A stretch of 64,000 nucleotides of DNA from Isosphaeraceae bacterium EP7 (GCA_038400315.1 CP151667.1:3731174-3795173); one strand, 5' to 3'; shown: positions 35,416 through 44,892, numbered from the stretch's first letter. Made by a program: numbers and translations. The notes: a model not told the origin generated them from the letters alone.

Positions 35416-36549
35416 TCAGCCGCCCAGGAGCCAGAGGACGTGGGGCAGGGCACGCTGGAAGGGGACGTCCTTGCGGGCCGACTCCAGGCCGGCGGCCACG
35501 CGGTGGGCCTCGTCGACCTTGGGCGAGGCGACCGAGCGGGGCAGCGCGCAGGCGCGGCTCGACTTGATCTGGATGTGGACCTCGGGTGAGGTCGTGCCCT
35601 GCCTGGTCAGGCGGAAAGTCTCGTCGCCGGCGATCGACAGCGAGACGTCCATCAACACGGGCGCATTGATCGACGCGTCGGCGGTGGAGTGGATCTCGAC
35701 GGCGACCTCGCCCCTCGGTGTGTTGAACGTGGCGGTGAGGAGGCCGGGCTCGCGTTTCGGCGATCCCACCGGTCCCCAGCCGAGTTGGCCGGCCAGCCAG
35801 GCGATGACCCATGCGGCCTGGCGTGGGGTCCGGTCGATGTCGGGCGAGGTGGCGGAGATGCGGACGGCTTTGATCTTGTCGAGCGCCCCTTCGTTGCAGG
35901 GCGGGTCGAAGAACTTGGCCACCAACTCGCGCCAGGGGGTGATGCCGAACCAGGCCGCGTCGCGGGAGAACGGGTGCAGGCCGGGGTCCAGGCCCTTGCG
36001 CAGGGCCTCCACGTCGGCGGCGGGGTCGGGCAAGTCGATGATCAGGCGTGAGGCCTCGTCGACCAGGGCTTCGAAGAGGGGCACGTCCTCGCGCGGGTCG
36101 TCGGTCCACCAGAGCACGACGGGCAGATCGGCCTCCAGCAGCGGCCGGACGGAGCCGGGGAGGAGGTCGGAGGCGTCGTGGCTGGCGCGGAGGATGATCC
36201 GCTCGCTGCAGACCTGCGGCATGCCGGGGGCGGGGAGGTGGCAGAGCGCCGAGACCTCGGCCTCGACGGCCCGGCCAGGCTCGCGGCCGAGGCGCAGGAC
36301 AATGGCCCGCGAGGGGAACTGGGCCAGGACGACGTCGAGCACCGGGGCGAGCCGCGACTCGTCCTCGGCGCGGCCGACGACGATGAGGTTGGCCAGCACG
36401 ATGCGTGTGACATTGGGGTTCTCGGGCGTCGGCCCGCCCGATCGCTCGGCCGCGGGGCCCCAGAGTCGGATCAGCTCGGCCTCGATGGCCCGGGGGTCGA
36501 CGCGGATGTCTTCGCCGTTGAGGAAGGCGTCGGTCGTGGACGTAGACAT
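35416..36549 (-). CDS. opcA: Glucose-6-phosphate dehydrogenase assembly protein OpcA
   Basis: A 377-residue protein of the OpcA family, known in cyanobacteria and actinobacteria as an allosteric activator and assembly factor of glucose-6-phosphate dehydrogenase. Landmarks: NVTRIVLANLIVVGRAED, HLPAPGMPQVCSERIIL, PLLEADLPVVLWWTDDP, SRLIIDLPDPAA and WFGITPWRELVAKFFDP. Identity is strengthened by the neighbour: zwf lies immediately upstream on the same strand with a 41-base gap, the usual zwf-opcA order. ATG 36549 is preferred (MSTSTTDAFLNGEDI); a longer frame from an upstream ATG exists. It converges with the RND pump gene with only 13 bases between stops. Confidence 0.92.
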   Translation of the reverse strand: MSTSTTDAFLNGEDIRVDPRAIEAELIRLWGPAAERSGGPTPENPNVTRIVLANLIVVGRAEDESRLAPVLDVVLAQFPSRAIVLRLGREPGRAVEAEVSALCHLPAPGMPQVCSERIILRASHDASDLLPGSVRPLLEADLPVVLWWTDDPREDVPLFEALVDEASRLIIDLPDPAADVEALRKGLDPGLHPFSRDAAWFGITPWRELVAKFFDPPCNEGALDKIKAVRISATSPDIDRTPRQAAWVIAWLAGQLGWGPVGSPKREPGLLTATFNTPRGEVAVEIHSTADASINAPVLMDVSLSIAGDETFRLTRQGTTSPEVHIQIKSSRACALPRSVASPKVDEAHRVAAGLESARKDVPFQRALPHVLWLLGG

Positions 36550-36590
36550 GGCTTGGTTCGCCCAGGGGACCATCGGTCGTCGGATCGAGA

Positions 36591-38135
36591 TTAGAGTCGT
36601 CGCCAGTGGGCGTCGTCGCGCTCGAGCAATTCGTCGGCGGCCTCGGGGCCCCAGGTGCCCGCCGCATACGGCTTGGGCGGGGGGGCTTCTCCGCTCTTCC
36701 AGGCGTCTAGGATCTGGTCGATGAATCGCCAGGCGCTTTCCACCTCGTCGGTCCGGGTGAACAGCGTCGGGTCGCCCAGCATCACATCCAGCAGCAGCCG
36801 CTCGTAGGCCTCGGGGGGCGGCGAGGCGAACGAGGTGCCGTAGCGGAAGTCCATCCGGACTTCCTGGAGCCGCCGCCTCGAGCCGGGGATCTTGGCCTGG
36901 AAGGCGAGGCTCGCCCCCTCGTTGGGCTGGATCCGCAGGACGAGCAGGTTGGCGCCGCCGGCGCCTTCGCGGTCGACCTCGAACAGGGCCGTCGGCGGCC
37001 GCTTGAACTCGATGGCGATCTCGGTCGCCCGCTTCGGCAGCCGCTTGCCGGTGCGCAGGTAGAACGGAACTCCGGCCCAGCGCCAGTTGTTCAGCTCCAG
37101 CCTCATGCCCACGTAGGTGACGGTCGTGGAGTCGGCGGCCACTCCCTTCTCCTGGTGGTAGCCGGCCACGTCGATCCCCTGCATCGAGCCGGCGGTGTAC
37201 TGGCCCCCCACGACGTTGGCCGCCACGTCGGCGGCGGTCCACTGGGGCAGGGCCTGCAGCACCTTGACCTTCTCGTTGCGGACGGCGTCGGCCGAGAGGT
37301 TGACCGGGGGCTCCATGGCCACGAAGCAGAGCAGCTGCATCATATGGTTCTGGACCATGTCCCGCAGCGCGCCGGCGGTGTCGTAATAACCGCCCCGTCC
37401 GCCGGCCATGCCCACCTCCTCGGCCATCGTGATCTGGACGCTGGCCACGTGCTGGCGGTTCCAGAGCGACTCGAAGATGGTGTTGCCGAACCGGAGGGCC
37501 TGGATGTTCTGGACCGTCTCCTTGCCCAGGTAGTGGTCGATCCGATAGGTCTGGGTCTCGTCGAGCACGCGGGAGACGTCTCGGTTGAGCGCCAGGGCGC
37601 TGGCCAGGTCGTGGCCGAACGGCTTCTCGATGACCACCCGGCTCCAGGGCTCGCTGTTGGGCTCGTAGATGAGTCCGGCCTTGCCCAGGTTCTCGATGAT
37701 CGTGGAGAAGAACTCGGGCGAGGCCGCCAGGTAATAAAGCCGGTTGCCGCGCGTGCCGTGGCTGGCGTCGATGGCCTCGAGCTTCTCCTTGAGCTTGGCG
37801 TAGGCCTCGGGGTCGTCGAACTCACCGGATGCGAAGGCGATGCGCTGGGCGAAGGCGGGCCATGCGTCCTCGAACACGGGCCCGTTGCCGGCCTCCTTGG
37901 CCAGCCCGGGCTTGATCTCCTCGCGGAACTTCTCGTCGGACCAGTCGCGTCGCGCGAATCCGATGATGGCGCACTCGGCCGGAAGCTGGCCGGCGCGTTC
38001 CAGGTGGTAGAGCGCCGGGACGAGCTTGCGGTGCGTCAGGTCTCCGGTGGCGCCGAAGAGGACGACGGCGCAGGGTTCGGGGGCTCGGGTCCTGGGAAGG
38101 CCCTGGCGGAGCGGGTTGGCTTCGGAGTCGACCAT
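36591..38135 (-). CDS. zwf: Glucose-6-phosphate 1-dehydrogenase
   Basis: A 514-residue enzyme catalysing G6P + NAD(P)+ to 6-phosphogluconolactone, the entry step of the oxidative pentose phosphate pathway. The coenzyme fingerprint is VLFGATGDLTHRKL (28-33 region), with Thr in place of the common Ser of GASGDL. The active-site signature is RIDHYLGKE (Arg198 to Lys205, catalytic His in RIDHY). EKPFGHDLASA, LRFGNTIFESLWNR and FYLRTGKRLPKR (substrate and coenzyme loop) are intact. Length matches the family. It forms an operon with opcA (41-base gap). The preceding 140 bases to the methyltransferase gene may hold a promoter, though none is obvious. Confidence 0.96.
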   Translation of the reverse strand: MVDSEANPLRQGLPRTRAPEPCAVVLFGATGDLTHRKLVPALYHLERAGQLPAECAIIGFARRDWSDEKFREEIKPGLAKEAGNGPVFEDAWPAFAQRIAFASGEFDDPEAYAKLKEKLEAIDASHGTRGNRLYYLAASPEFFSTIIENLGKAGLIYEPNSEPWSRVVIEKPFGHDLASALALNRDVSRVLDETQTYRIDHYLGKETVQNIQALRFGNTIFESLWNRQHVASVQITMAEEVGMAGGRGGYYDTAGALRDMVQNHMMQLLCFVAMEPPVNLSADAVRNEKVKVLQALPQWTAADVAANVVGGQYTAGSMQGIDVAGYHQEKGVAADSTTVTYVGMRLELNNWRWAGVPFYLRTGKRLPKRATEIAIEFKRPPTALFEVDREGAGGANLLVLRIQPNEGASLAFQAKIPGSRRRLQEVRMDFRYGTSFASPPPEAYERLLLDVMLGDPTLFTRTDEVESAWRFIDQILDAWKSGEAPPPKPYAAGTWGPEAADELLERDDAHWRRL

Positions 38136-38275
38136 ACGGTTGGACCCGTCCCTGACCTGGCGTGGCGATGTGACGACTGCCGGGGGTTTCGCCCTGCGAA
38201 GACACCCCGGCCGGACGGGGCCAGTGTAAGTAGGACGACTCCGCCGGTTCAAGGGCCCATCGCCGTGCCCCGCGG

Positions 38276-39142
38276 TCAGCCGGGCCGACGGCCGGCCAGG
38301 TTCACCCCATTGCCTTGCCCGGCATGAAAGAACGCCTGACGTGAAGAAATGTCGATAATGTCGACGAGCCCCGCCTGCGTGAACCAACCTGCGACCTCCC
38401 GCGTGGTGTGCCTGGAGAGGTACTTGGGTGCGTACCAGTCCAGGGTGTCGCAGACCCTGACCTCGGGGTCGGGGTGCATCGACACGCCGATGGTCAGCAC
38501 GTTGAGCGCCACCCCGGCCCGGGCGATCAGCCGGTGGCGGCTCGCCATCAGGCGTCTCTTGACGGCACCGACGGGCGCCATCAGGCGGCTGGCCCCCAGC
38601 AGGACCGGCAGCGGCAGGCGGGTCGACACGGCGCGCTGGGCGTCCATGATCCGCTCCAGCAGGGGCCGCTCGCGCGGGTAGACCCAGACGACGATCCGCC
38701 CGCCGGGGGCGAGCAGCTTCGCCAGGGCCAGGAAGGCGGCGCGGGGGTCGGGCGTGTGGTCGAGCACGCCGAGCGAGTAGATCTGGTCGAACGATCCCTC
38801 GGCAAAGGGGGGGCTCAGCAGGTCGCCCCGGGCGACGGCGACGTTGGGAAGGTCGGCCGTCAGGTCGCGCGCGGCGAGGACCGCCTCGCTCAGGTCCAGG
38901 CCCACCACCAGTGCGGCACCCCACTCGGCGGCCACCCGCAGGTAGCGGCCCATGCCGCAGCCGCCGTCCATCACGCGGGCGCCGGCCAGGTCGGCGGGGG
39001 TCAGCCCCGTCCGGTTGCCGAAGGTCGCCCGGTCCTCCTCGGGCCTGAGGATCCGGAACCGGTTCCACTGGAGCCCGTACGCCGACTTGGTCCTCGACTG
39101 GCCTGCCTGGGCTCTCGACTCGGGCGGTTGGTCGGCGGGCAT
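38276..39142 (-). CDS. Class I SAM-dependent methyltransferase
   Basis: A 288-residue methyltransferase. Motif I is VMDGGCGMGRYL (usually LDxGCGxGxxL, here with Asp-Gly-Gly). The acidic residue after beta-2 is in VVGLDLSEAV, motif II/III is FDQIYSLGVLDHTPDP, and motif post-III is LLAPGGRIVVWVYP. The N-terminal segment TKSAYGLQWNRFRIL and the C-terminal HTTREVAGWFTQAGL are typical of the ubiE/COQ5-like group acting on small molecules or polysaccharide ends. Substrate unknown. It follows tsaB with a 21-base gap on the same strand and probably shares its transcript, though this pairing may simply be positional. Confidence 0.9.
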   Translation of the reverse strand: MPADQPPESRAQAGQSRTKSAYGLQWNRFRILRPEEDRATFGNRTGLTPADLAGARVMDGGCGMGRYLRVAAEWGAALVVGLDLSEAVLAARDLTADLPNVAVARGDLLSPPFAEGSFDQIYSLGVLDHTPDPRAAFLALAKLLAPGGRIVVWVYPRERPLLERIMDAQRAVSTRLPLPVLLGASRLMAPVGAVKRRLMASRHRLIARAGVALNVLTIGVSMHPDPEVRVCDTLDWYAPKYLSRHTTREVAGWFTQAGLVDIIDISSRQAFFHAGQGNGVNLAGRRPG

Positions 39143-39163
39143 CGCGGGCGGTCCTCGGTCGGT

Positions 39164-39871
39164 TCAGGTCAAGGCGGGGGGGGCGTCCTGGCGGCGTGCC
39201 CACTGGTCCTCGGCGGCGCTCCGGCGCAGGTAGATCGGCTCCAGGGACCAGGGGTCATCACGCCGGCCCGATTCGTACACCCGCAGGGCCAGCTCCGCAA
39301 GCCGTTCGCCCTCGGGCCGGGCCTGCTCGGGCGAGCCGGCGACCAGGCCGTCGGGCAGGGGGGAGGCCAGCTTCCGCAGGCCGGGCCCGATCACGAGCGT
39401 CCCGCCGTCCAGCCCCAGGAGATAGGACGCGGGCTCGATGCGCGTGGCCTTCGCTTGCCGCAGGGTCGCCCCCGGTTCGTCGCGGGAAAATTCGGCCACG
39501 TAGAGGTCGCCGCGCTGGGCGTCGCCGATGACTACCACGTGCAGGACGTCGGCGGGGGCGTTGCAGGCCAGAACTTCCAGGCTGTCCAGGCCGGTGAGCG
39601 GGCAGCCCGCCGCATAAGCCAGCGTCTTGGCGGCCATCACGCCGATCCGCAGGCCGGTGTAAGAGCCCGGGCCGAGGCCCACGGCCAGCGCATCCAGGTC
39701 GGTGGCCCGCAGGCCCGAGCCGTTGAGCAGGTCGCGCAGGGCCGGGAGCAAGTCGCGGCCGTGGCGCCCTGATGACTCGACATGCGCGACATGGCAGCGG
39801 CCGTCGGCGGTGGTCAGGGCCAGGGCGGCCCGGTCGGTGGAGGTCTCGATCGCCAGCAGGTTCAAGTCCAA
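39164..39871 (-). CDS. tsaB: tRNA threonylcarbamoyladenosine biosynthesis protein TsaB
   Basis: A 235-residue ASKHA-fold protein, partner of TsaD in making t6A37 of ANN-decoding tRNAs. Landmarks: LLAIETSTDRAALAL at the N-terminus, the key GLGPGSYTGLRIGV motif, AKTLAYAAGCPLTGLDSLEV, and IDAQRGDLY-type strand (here VIGDAQRGDLYVAEF). The C-terminal SLEPIYLRRSAAE matches the PxYLR end of the family. There is no ATG or GTG in a suitable place; the start is TTG 39871 (or TTG 39865), with AGGGAC just upstream. An ATG at about 39886 is out of frame and closes quickly. It is upstream of the methyltransferase (21-base gap). Confidence 0.93.
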   Translation of the reverse strand: MDLNLLAIETSTDRAALALTTADGRCHVAHVESSGRHGRDLLPALRDLLNGSGLRATDLDALAVGLGPGSYTGLRIGVMAAKTLAYAAGCPLTGLDSLEVLACNAPADVLHVVVIGDAQRGDLYVAEFSRDEPGATLRQAKATRIEPASYLLGLDGGTLVIGPGLRKLASPLPDGLVAGSPEQARPEGERLAELALRVYESGRRDDPWSLEPIYLRRSAAEDQWARRQDAPPALT

Positions 39872-40182
39872 AGTGTCCCTCGATCCATCGTTGGCGGCGT
39901 GTCAGGCCGGCCGGGAGTCCTGCCGTGGCCGTCCGCGTGGCGTCGGTACAACCACGTGCGGAAGAAGCGGGAACGGCGACTCTGGATTTTTCCCCGCGGC
40001 CCGGCTAGGATGGCCAAGACGCGGCCGGGGTCTTGACGTCGCGGCGCCTTGCCCCAAACCCGGCCACCCGCCCCGCGAGATCGGGCCCCATCAACCGGGG
40101 CCGACGTCGAACCCGGGCCGTCATGACGGACCGAGGTCGGGACATCGCCGATCGCCCCTGTGTTGCTCGGAGGTCCGTCCCG
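39872..40182. other. Divergent intergenic region
   Basis: About 311 bases between tsaB (minus) and the phosphoesterase (plus). No gene, RNA or repeat is seen. The last 15 bases hold a clear ribosome binding site, GGAGG at 40169-40173, nine bases before GTG 40183. This decides the start of the next gene. Confidence 0.5.
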
Positions 40183-40947
40183 GTGCGCCGCGCCCTGATC
40201 AGCGACATCCATGGCAATCTGGAAGCCCTGGAAGTGGTCCTGGCCGACATCGAAGCCCAGGACATCACCGAGATATTCTGCCTCGGCGACATCATCGGCT
40301 ACGGCCCCAACCCGCGCGAGTGCATCGACCGCGTGATGGAGCGGTGCACGGTGACCTTGCTGGGCAACCACGACCAGGGGGCCATGTTCGACCCCGACGG
40401 ATTCAACGTCGGCGCCGAGCGGGCCATCTTCTGGACACGAGAGCAGCTGGAGAGCCCGCACGACCGGGTGAACAACGAGCGCCGCTGGGAATTCCTGGGC
40501 GAGCTGCCCCGCACCCACAAGGCCGACTCGTTCCTGTTCGTCCACGGCTCGCCCCGCAACCCGCTCAGCGAATATATCTTCCCCGAGGATATCTACAATC
40601 ACCGCAAGATGGAACGCCTGTTCCAGCTCGTCGAGAAGTACTGCTTCCAGGGGCACACTCACGTCCCTGGGGTCTTCACCGAGGGGTTCCAGTTCTACGC
40701 CCCCGACGAGATTGACAACGAATACACCCTCGGCGAGGGCAAGGTCCTCGTCAACGTCGGCAGCGTCGGCCAGCCCCGCGACGGTGACCCTCGCGCCTGC
40801 TACGCCATCCTCGAGGACGCCGAGGGGGGGGCCCCCCGCCTCCGATATCGACGCCTGCCGTACGACTTCGAAGCCACGATCAAGAAGATTTACGCCGTCC
40901 CCGAGCTCGACCCCTTCCTCGGCGACCGTCTCCGCCAGGGTCGCTGA
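40183..40947 (+). CDS. Metallophosphoesterase, YfcE/diadenosine-tetraphosphatase-like
   Basis: A 254-residue calcineurin-like phosphoesterase. All metal-binding blocks are present: [13 protein letters not shown] (Asp8, His10), [13 protein letters not shown] (Asp36), LLGNHDQGA (Asn62, His63), FVHGSPR, and [10 protein letters not shown] with the GHTH ligands. The [14 protein letters not shown] sequence is typical of the bacterial phosphodiesterase/Ap4A-hydrolase-like subgroup, so nucleotide or phosphodiester substrates are likely. It starts at GTG 40183, with GGAGG nine bases before. An in-frame upstream extension is Arg/Pro-rich and not family-like. It lies 123 bases upstream of yidC on the same strand, but the gap makes an operon uncertain. 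Confidence 0.92.
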   Translation: MRRALISDIHGNLEALEVVLADIEAQDITEIFCLGDIIGYGPNPRECIDRVMERCTVTLLGNHDQGAMFDPDGFNVGAERAIFWTREQLESPHDRVNNERRWEFLGELPRTHKADSFLFVHGSPRNPLSEYIFPEDIYNHRKMERLFQLVEKYCFQGHTHVPGVFTEGFQFYAPDEIDNEYTLGEGKVLVNVGSVGQPRDGDPRACYAILEDAEGGAPRLRYRRLPYDFEATIKKIYAVPELDPFLGDRLRQGR

Positions 40948-41070
40948 GCCCCGAGCTAACCCCGGGGCGACCCGGGGGTCGGGCGGCTCGACGCAATGCT
41001 CGCGCTCGCGCCCTGGCCCTGCCGCCTCGCCAGCGGACGCACGCGACGACACCCAAGGTCTTGCCCCACG

Positions 41071-43296
41071 ATGAGTCCCGAGAAACGGCTGGTCCTCTTC
41101 TTCGTGCTGTCCGTCGGCATGATGCTGACGACGCAGATGCTCCTCGAACGCTGGGGTCTCATCCCCAAGCCCCAGCCGCAGCAGGCCGCCGCACTGGCCG
41201 CAGCCCAGGCGAAGGACAAGGAAAAGCCCGGTGAGGTCTCGGCCGACCCCCCCAAGGCCGATGCCCCCGTCGCCGCCAAGGCCAAGGACGACGCCGCGAA
41301 GGAGCCCGCCTCCATCGTCGCCGCCAAGGCGAACGAGGCGCCCAAGGCCCCCGATGTCCCCGCCGTCACCAAGGCCGAACTGACCCTCGGCTCCACCGCG
41401 ACCGACAGCGGCTACGCGCTCGAGGTCCAGCTCACCCAGGACGGCGCCGGCGTGGCCGACCTCCGATCGTCCAAATATGACGCCGAACTGGACGACAACC
41501 GCCGCGCCGCACGAAGGCCGCTCTCATTCATCGAGACCAAGCCCGACGATACCGCGCCCCCCTCGCTGAGCTTCCGCCTCGTCCAGCCCGATGGAGCCGG
41601 CGCCGAGGCGCTCGCCCCTTCGCCGCTCGACCTGCGCCGCTGGGAGGTCGTCCGCGACGACAAGGGCCGCGCCATCCGCCCCGTCTTCGCCGATCCCAAA
41701 GACGCGGACACGGCCAAGCCGGGCGCCGAGATCGGCCAGGAGATCGTCTTCCGCACCAAGGTGCTCTCCCCGGCGGTCGAGGTCACCAAGACCTACCGGC
41801 TGGAGAAGGGGAAGGACGCCTTCCGGATGGAGGTGAAGTTCGCCTCCGAGACCGACCAGACGACCTCTTATACCCTGCTCGGCCCGCACGGCATCCCCAT
41901 CGAGGGGGAGTGGTACACCGGCACCTTCCGCGACATGTTCTTCGGCCGGCTGAAGAGCGGCGCCGTCAAGATTGATACCTACTCGGCCTACGACGTCGGC
42001 AAGGCCGCCGCCACCGACGAACCTTATCGCAACACCGAGTTGCCGCTGCGATTCGCCGGCGTCGAGAACCAGTACTTCGCCGTCTTCTTCGCCCCCGAGC
42101 CCCCGCCGACGAGCCAGGAAGACCGGATCGACATCGACACCGTCGCGGTCGTGACCCGCACCGACCAGGTCAACGCGCAGAAGAACGACGTCAGCGTCGA
42201 GATGCGGACCAGGCCGATTTCCGTCGGCCCCGATCGCACGGTGACGCACGCCTACAGCATCTTCGCCGGCCCCAAGACGAACGAGGCGCTGGCGGCCTAT
42301 GGTGCCGAGGACCTGGCGTCTTACCGCAAGAACGTCTACTTCACCATCCCCGGCGGCGCCACGGTCGCCAAGTACTTCATCGACCCGCTCCTGAAGCGGA
42401 TCTATGCCCTGACCGTGCAGGTCGGCGGCTTCTTCGGCACGAAGCGTGGCAGCTACGGCATTGCCATCATCCTGCTGACGATGACCGTCCGCCTCATCAT
42501 GTTCCCGCTGGGCCGCAAGCAGGCCCTCGCCGCCAAGAAGATGCAGGATCTTCAGCCGCAGTTGACCGCCCTGCGCGTGAAGTACAAGGACCAGAAGGAC
42601 GTCATCTCCCGCGAGACGTTCGCCCTGTACAAGCGGGCCGGGGTCAACCCGGTCGGCGGCTGCCTGCCGGCCCTGATCCAGTTGCCCATCTTCGTCGGGC
42701 TCTGGCAGGCGCTCAACAATAGCGTGGCCCTGCGGCACTCCCAGTTCCTCTGGATCCGCAACCTGGCCGCCCCCGACATGCTCTTCCAGTTCCCCTCGGA
42801 GCTGCCGTTCCTGGGCAAGTACTTCAATATCTTGCCCCTGTTCGTCGTCAGCCTGATGCTGGTTCAGATGAAGCTCTTCGCCCCGCCGGCCACCACGCCG
42901 GAGCAAGAGATGAATCAGAAGATGATGAAGTACATGATGCTCTTCATGGCCGTCATGTTCTACAAGGTCCCCGCCGGCCTGGGGCTCTACTTCATCACCA
43001 GCAGCCTCTGGCAGATCTGCGAGCGACTCCTGCTGCCCAAGGCCAAGCCGGGCGACCTGATCGATGTCGTCGCCGAGGTGGATCCCTCGGGCGGCAATGG
43101 GAACGGGGCCGAACCGAAGGTTACCCGGTTCGGCGGGCTTCGCTCACGCTTCGAGAAGCTGCTGGAAGAGGCCCAGAAAGACACGAGCACCATCCGCAAC
43201 GACCGTCAGCTCACCGACCAGGTGACAGACAAGGAGAAGGATAAGGGGAATCGCGGCGGATCCACACGCCCACGTCCCGGCGGCAAACGCCGCTGA
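41071..43296 (+). CDS. yidC: Membrane protein insertase YidC
   Basis: A 741-residue inner-membrane insertase (Gram-negative type). TM1 is at the N-terminus (RLVLFFVLSVGMMLTTQML). A low-complexity Ala/Lys/Pro linker follows (about 45-110), then the periplasmic beta-super-sandwich domain (about 110-420). The conserved insertase core has RGSYGIAIILLTMTVRLIMF with the groove Arg at about 474, KKMQDLQPQLTALRVKYKD (cytoplasmic helical hairpin), GVNPVGGCLPALIQLPIFVG and FYKVPAGLGLYFITSSLWQI. The tail is long and basic. The expected rpmH-rnpA neighbours are absent, but mnmE follows, as in many bacteria. The transcript is closed by a strong hairpin at 43331. Confidence 0.97.
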   Translation: MSPEKRLVLFFVLSVGMMLTTQMLLERWGLIPKPQPQQAAALAAAQAKDKEKPGEVSADPPKADAPVAAKAKDDAAKEPASIVAAKANEAPKAPDVPAVTKAELTLGSTATDSGYALEVQLTQDGAGVADLRSSKYDAELDDNRRAARRPLSFIETKPDDTAPPSLSFRLVQPDGAGAEALAPSPLDLRRWEVVRDDKGRAIRPVFADPKDADTAKPGAEIGQEIVFRTKVLSPAVEVTKTYRLEKGKDAFRMEVKFASETDQTTSYTLLGPHGIPIEGEWYTGTFRDMFFGRLKSGAVKIDTYSAYDVGKAAATDEPYRNTELPLRFAGVENQYFAVFFAPEPPPTSQEDRIDIDTVAVVTRTDQVNAQKNDVSVEMRTRPISVGPDRTVTHAYSIFAGPKTNEALAAYGAEDLASYRKNVYFTIPGGATVAKYFIDPLLKRIYALTVQVGGFFGTKRGSYGIAIILLTMTVRLIMFPLGRKQALAAKKMQDLQPQLTALRVKYKDQKDVISRETFALYKRAGVNPVGGCLPALIQLPIFVGLWQALNNSVALRHSQFLWIRNLAAPDMLFQFPSELPFLGKYFNILPLFVVSLMLVQMKLFAPPATTPEQEMNQKMMKYMMLFMAVMFYKVPAGLGLYFITSSLWQICERLLLPKAKPGDLIDVVAEVDPSGGNGNGAEPKVTRFGGLRSRFEKLLEEAQKDTSTIRNDRQLTDQVTDKEKDKGNRGGSTRPRPGGKRR

Positions 43297-43330
43297 TCCG
43301 GCCCTCCGGTGACCGACCTCCTGAAGACGC

Positions 43331-43370
43331 GAACCGCCCGGCCCCTCCGCCGGGCGGTTCGCTTTGTTTC
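43331..43370 (+). terminator. Intrinsic terminator of yidC
   Basis: GAACCGCCCGGC (43331-43342) and GCCGGGCGGTTC (43349-43360) form a perfect 12-base stem with a six-base loop. GCTTTGTTTC follows, T-rich on the plus strand. It implies mnmE, starting at 43433, has its own promoter. Confidence 0.85.
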
Positions 43371-43432
43371 GGGCGTACTGCTTATCATGCGTAAGAGCAG
43401 GCGACCAAGATTCGATTGGGATAACGTCACTC

Positions 43433-44791
43433 ATGGGCGCGCAGCAACTGGATCCCGGAGACACGATCGCGGCCGTGGGCAGCCCACCCGGCGGCGCGCT
43501 CCGCGGGATCGTGCGGCTCTCGGGGCCCGACGCAATCCCACTGGCCCTGGCCGGCTTCACGCCCGACGACGCGAGCGCCGCGGAGCCCCCGACGGACCGC
43601 GCTCACTGGCGGCTCGGGCGGTTGCAAGTGGGCGGGTTCCGTCCATCGTTGCCGGCTTCGTTGCTGCTATGGCCCGGGTCTCGAACGTACACGGGTCAGC
43701 CGCTGGCCGAGATCCACACGAGCGGTTCTCAGCCGGTGCTCGCCCTGGTGCTGGCCGACCGCATGCGGCGCGGGGCCCGCTTGGCCGAGCCGGGCGAGTT
43801 CACCCTACGCGCGTTCCTCGCCGGTCGACTCGACCTGACCCGCGCCGAGGCGGTGCTCGGCGTGATCGAGGCCCGCAACCCTCGTCAGCTCGACGCGGCG
43901 CTCCGGCAACTGGCCGGCGGCCTGTTCGGGCCCATCCAGGCCGCCCGCGACCGCCTGCTCGACGTGGTCGCCCACCTGGAAGCGGGGCTCGACTTCGTCG
44001 ACGAATCCGACGTCGACCCCATCGGCCGGGCGGTCCTGGCCTCCGAACTCGCCGGGATGGCCGGGGCCGTCGAAGAGTTGGCCAGAACCCTCAGGGGCCG
44101 CGACCGGATCGACGGGGCCCCTCGGGTCGTCCTGGTCGGCCCGCCCAACGCGGGCAAGAGCCGGCTGTTCAACGCCCTCGTCGGCCTGGATCGGGCCCTC
44201 GTCTCATCCGTCGCCGGCACGACCCGCGACTATCTCTGCGCCCCCTGCGACTGCGACGGCCTCCGCGTCGAGCTGGTCGACACCGCCGGCATCGAGGACG
44301 CCGCCGGACCCATCGCCGACCGGGCGCAGGTCCATCGCGCCGACCAGGCCGCCCGCGCCGACCTGCTCCTCGACTGTCGCCCCGCCGATGCCGGGCCGGG
44401 CGATCAGGCCATTCCCACCGGCGATGTGCCCGCCCTGATCGTCGTCACCAAGTGCGACCTGTCGGCGGCGCCCGCCGCCGGCACGCTCTCGACCAGCTCG
44501 GCCACGGGAGCTGGGCTGCCGGCCTTGCGTGCCGCGATCGCCGAGGCGTTACGCGGAGTCGACGCCGATTCGGCCCTGCCCGCCGGCACCGCCGCCCGCT
44601 GCCGCGAGTCCCTGGCCGCCGCCGGCATCGCGCTTCGAGATGCCTCGGCGACGCTCGCCGACGGCTGGGGCGACGAACTGGTCGCGCTCGACCTCAGGCT
44701 CGCGGTCGACTCGCTCGGCCAGGTTGTGGGTGCCACCGTCAACGACGACATCCTCGACCGCATCTTCAGCCGGTTCTGCATCGGCAAGTAA
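43433..44791 (+). CDS. mnmE: tRNA uridine-5-carboxymethylaminomethyl modification GTPase MnmE
   Basis: A 452-residue GTPase that, with MnmG, modifies U34 of certain tRNAs. The N-terminal formyl-THF-binding domain starts DTIAAVGSPPGGALRGIVRL. The helical domain contains EPGEFTLRAFLAGRLDLTRAEAV (quoted in part). The inserted G domain has P-loop GPPNAGKS (236-243), GTTRDYL (G2), DTAGIED (G3) and TKCDL in place of the usual NKxD for G4. The essential C-terminal motif FCIGK is intact. ATG 43433 is chosen because it begins the conserved domain. The Asn-to-Thr change in the guanine-specificity motif is uncommon but seen in some G proteins. Two flanking hairpins (43331 and 44820) isolate it as a single transcript. 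Confidence 0.95.
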   Translation: MGAQQLDPGDTIAAVGSPPGGALRGIVRLSGPDAIPLALAGFTPDDASAAEPPTDRAHWRLGRLQVGGFRPSLPASLLLWPGSRTYTGQPLAEIHTSGSQPVLALVLADRMRRGARLAEPGEFTLRAFLAGRLDLTRAEAVLGVIEARNPRQLDAALRQLAGGLFGPIQAARDRLLDVVAHLEAGLDFVDESDVDPIGRAVLASELAGMAGAVEELARTLRGRDRIDGAPRVVLVGPPNAGKSRLFNALVGLDRALVSSVAGTTRDYLCAPCDCDGLRVELVDTAGIEDAAGPIADRAQVHRADQAARADLLLDCRPADAGPGDQAIPTGDVPALIVVTKCDLSAAPAAGTLSTSSATGAGLPALRAAIAEALRGVDADSALPAGTAARCRESLAAAGIALRDASATLADGWGDELVALDLRLAVDSLGQVVGATVNDDILDRIFSRFCIGK

Positions 44792-44819
44792 GAATGGCCG
44801 GGGCGGAGGTCGACGGAGA

Positions 44820-44860
44820 ACGGCCGCGAGACCCTGTCGGATCGCGCGGCCGTCTTATTT
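44820..44860 (+). terminator. Intrinsic terminator of mnmE
   Basis: ACGGCCGCG (44820-44828) and CGCGGCCGT (44845-44853) form a nine-base stem with a 16-base loop, followed by CTTATTT. It lies 28 bases after the mnmE stop and before the converging gene's stop at 44893. Confidence 0.75.
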
Positions 44861-44892
44861 GGTTCAGGCGGAAGGATCGGGCCGAGGGCGGC

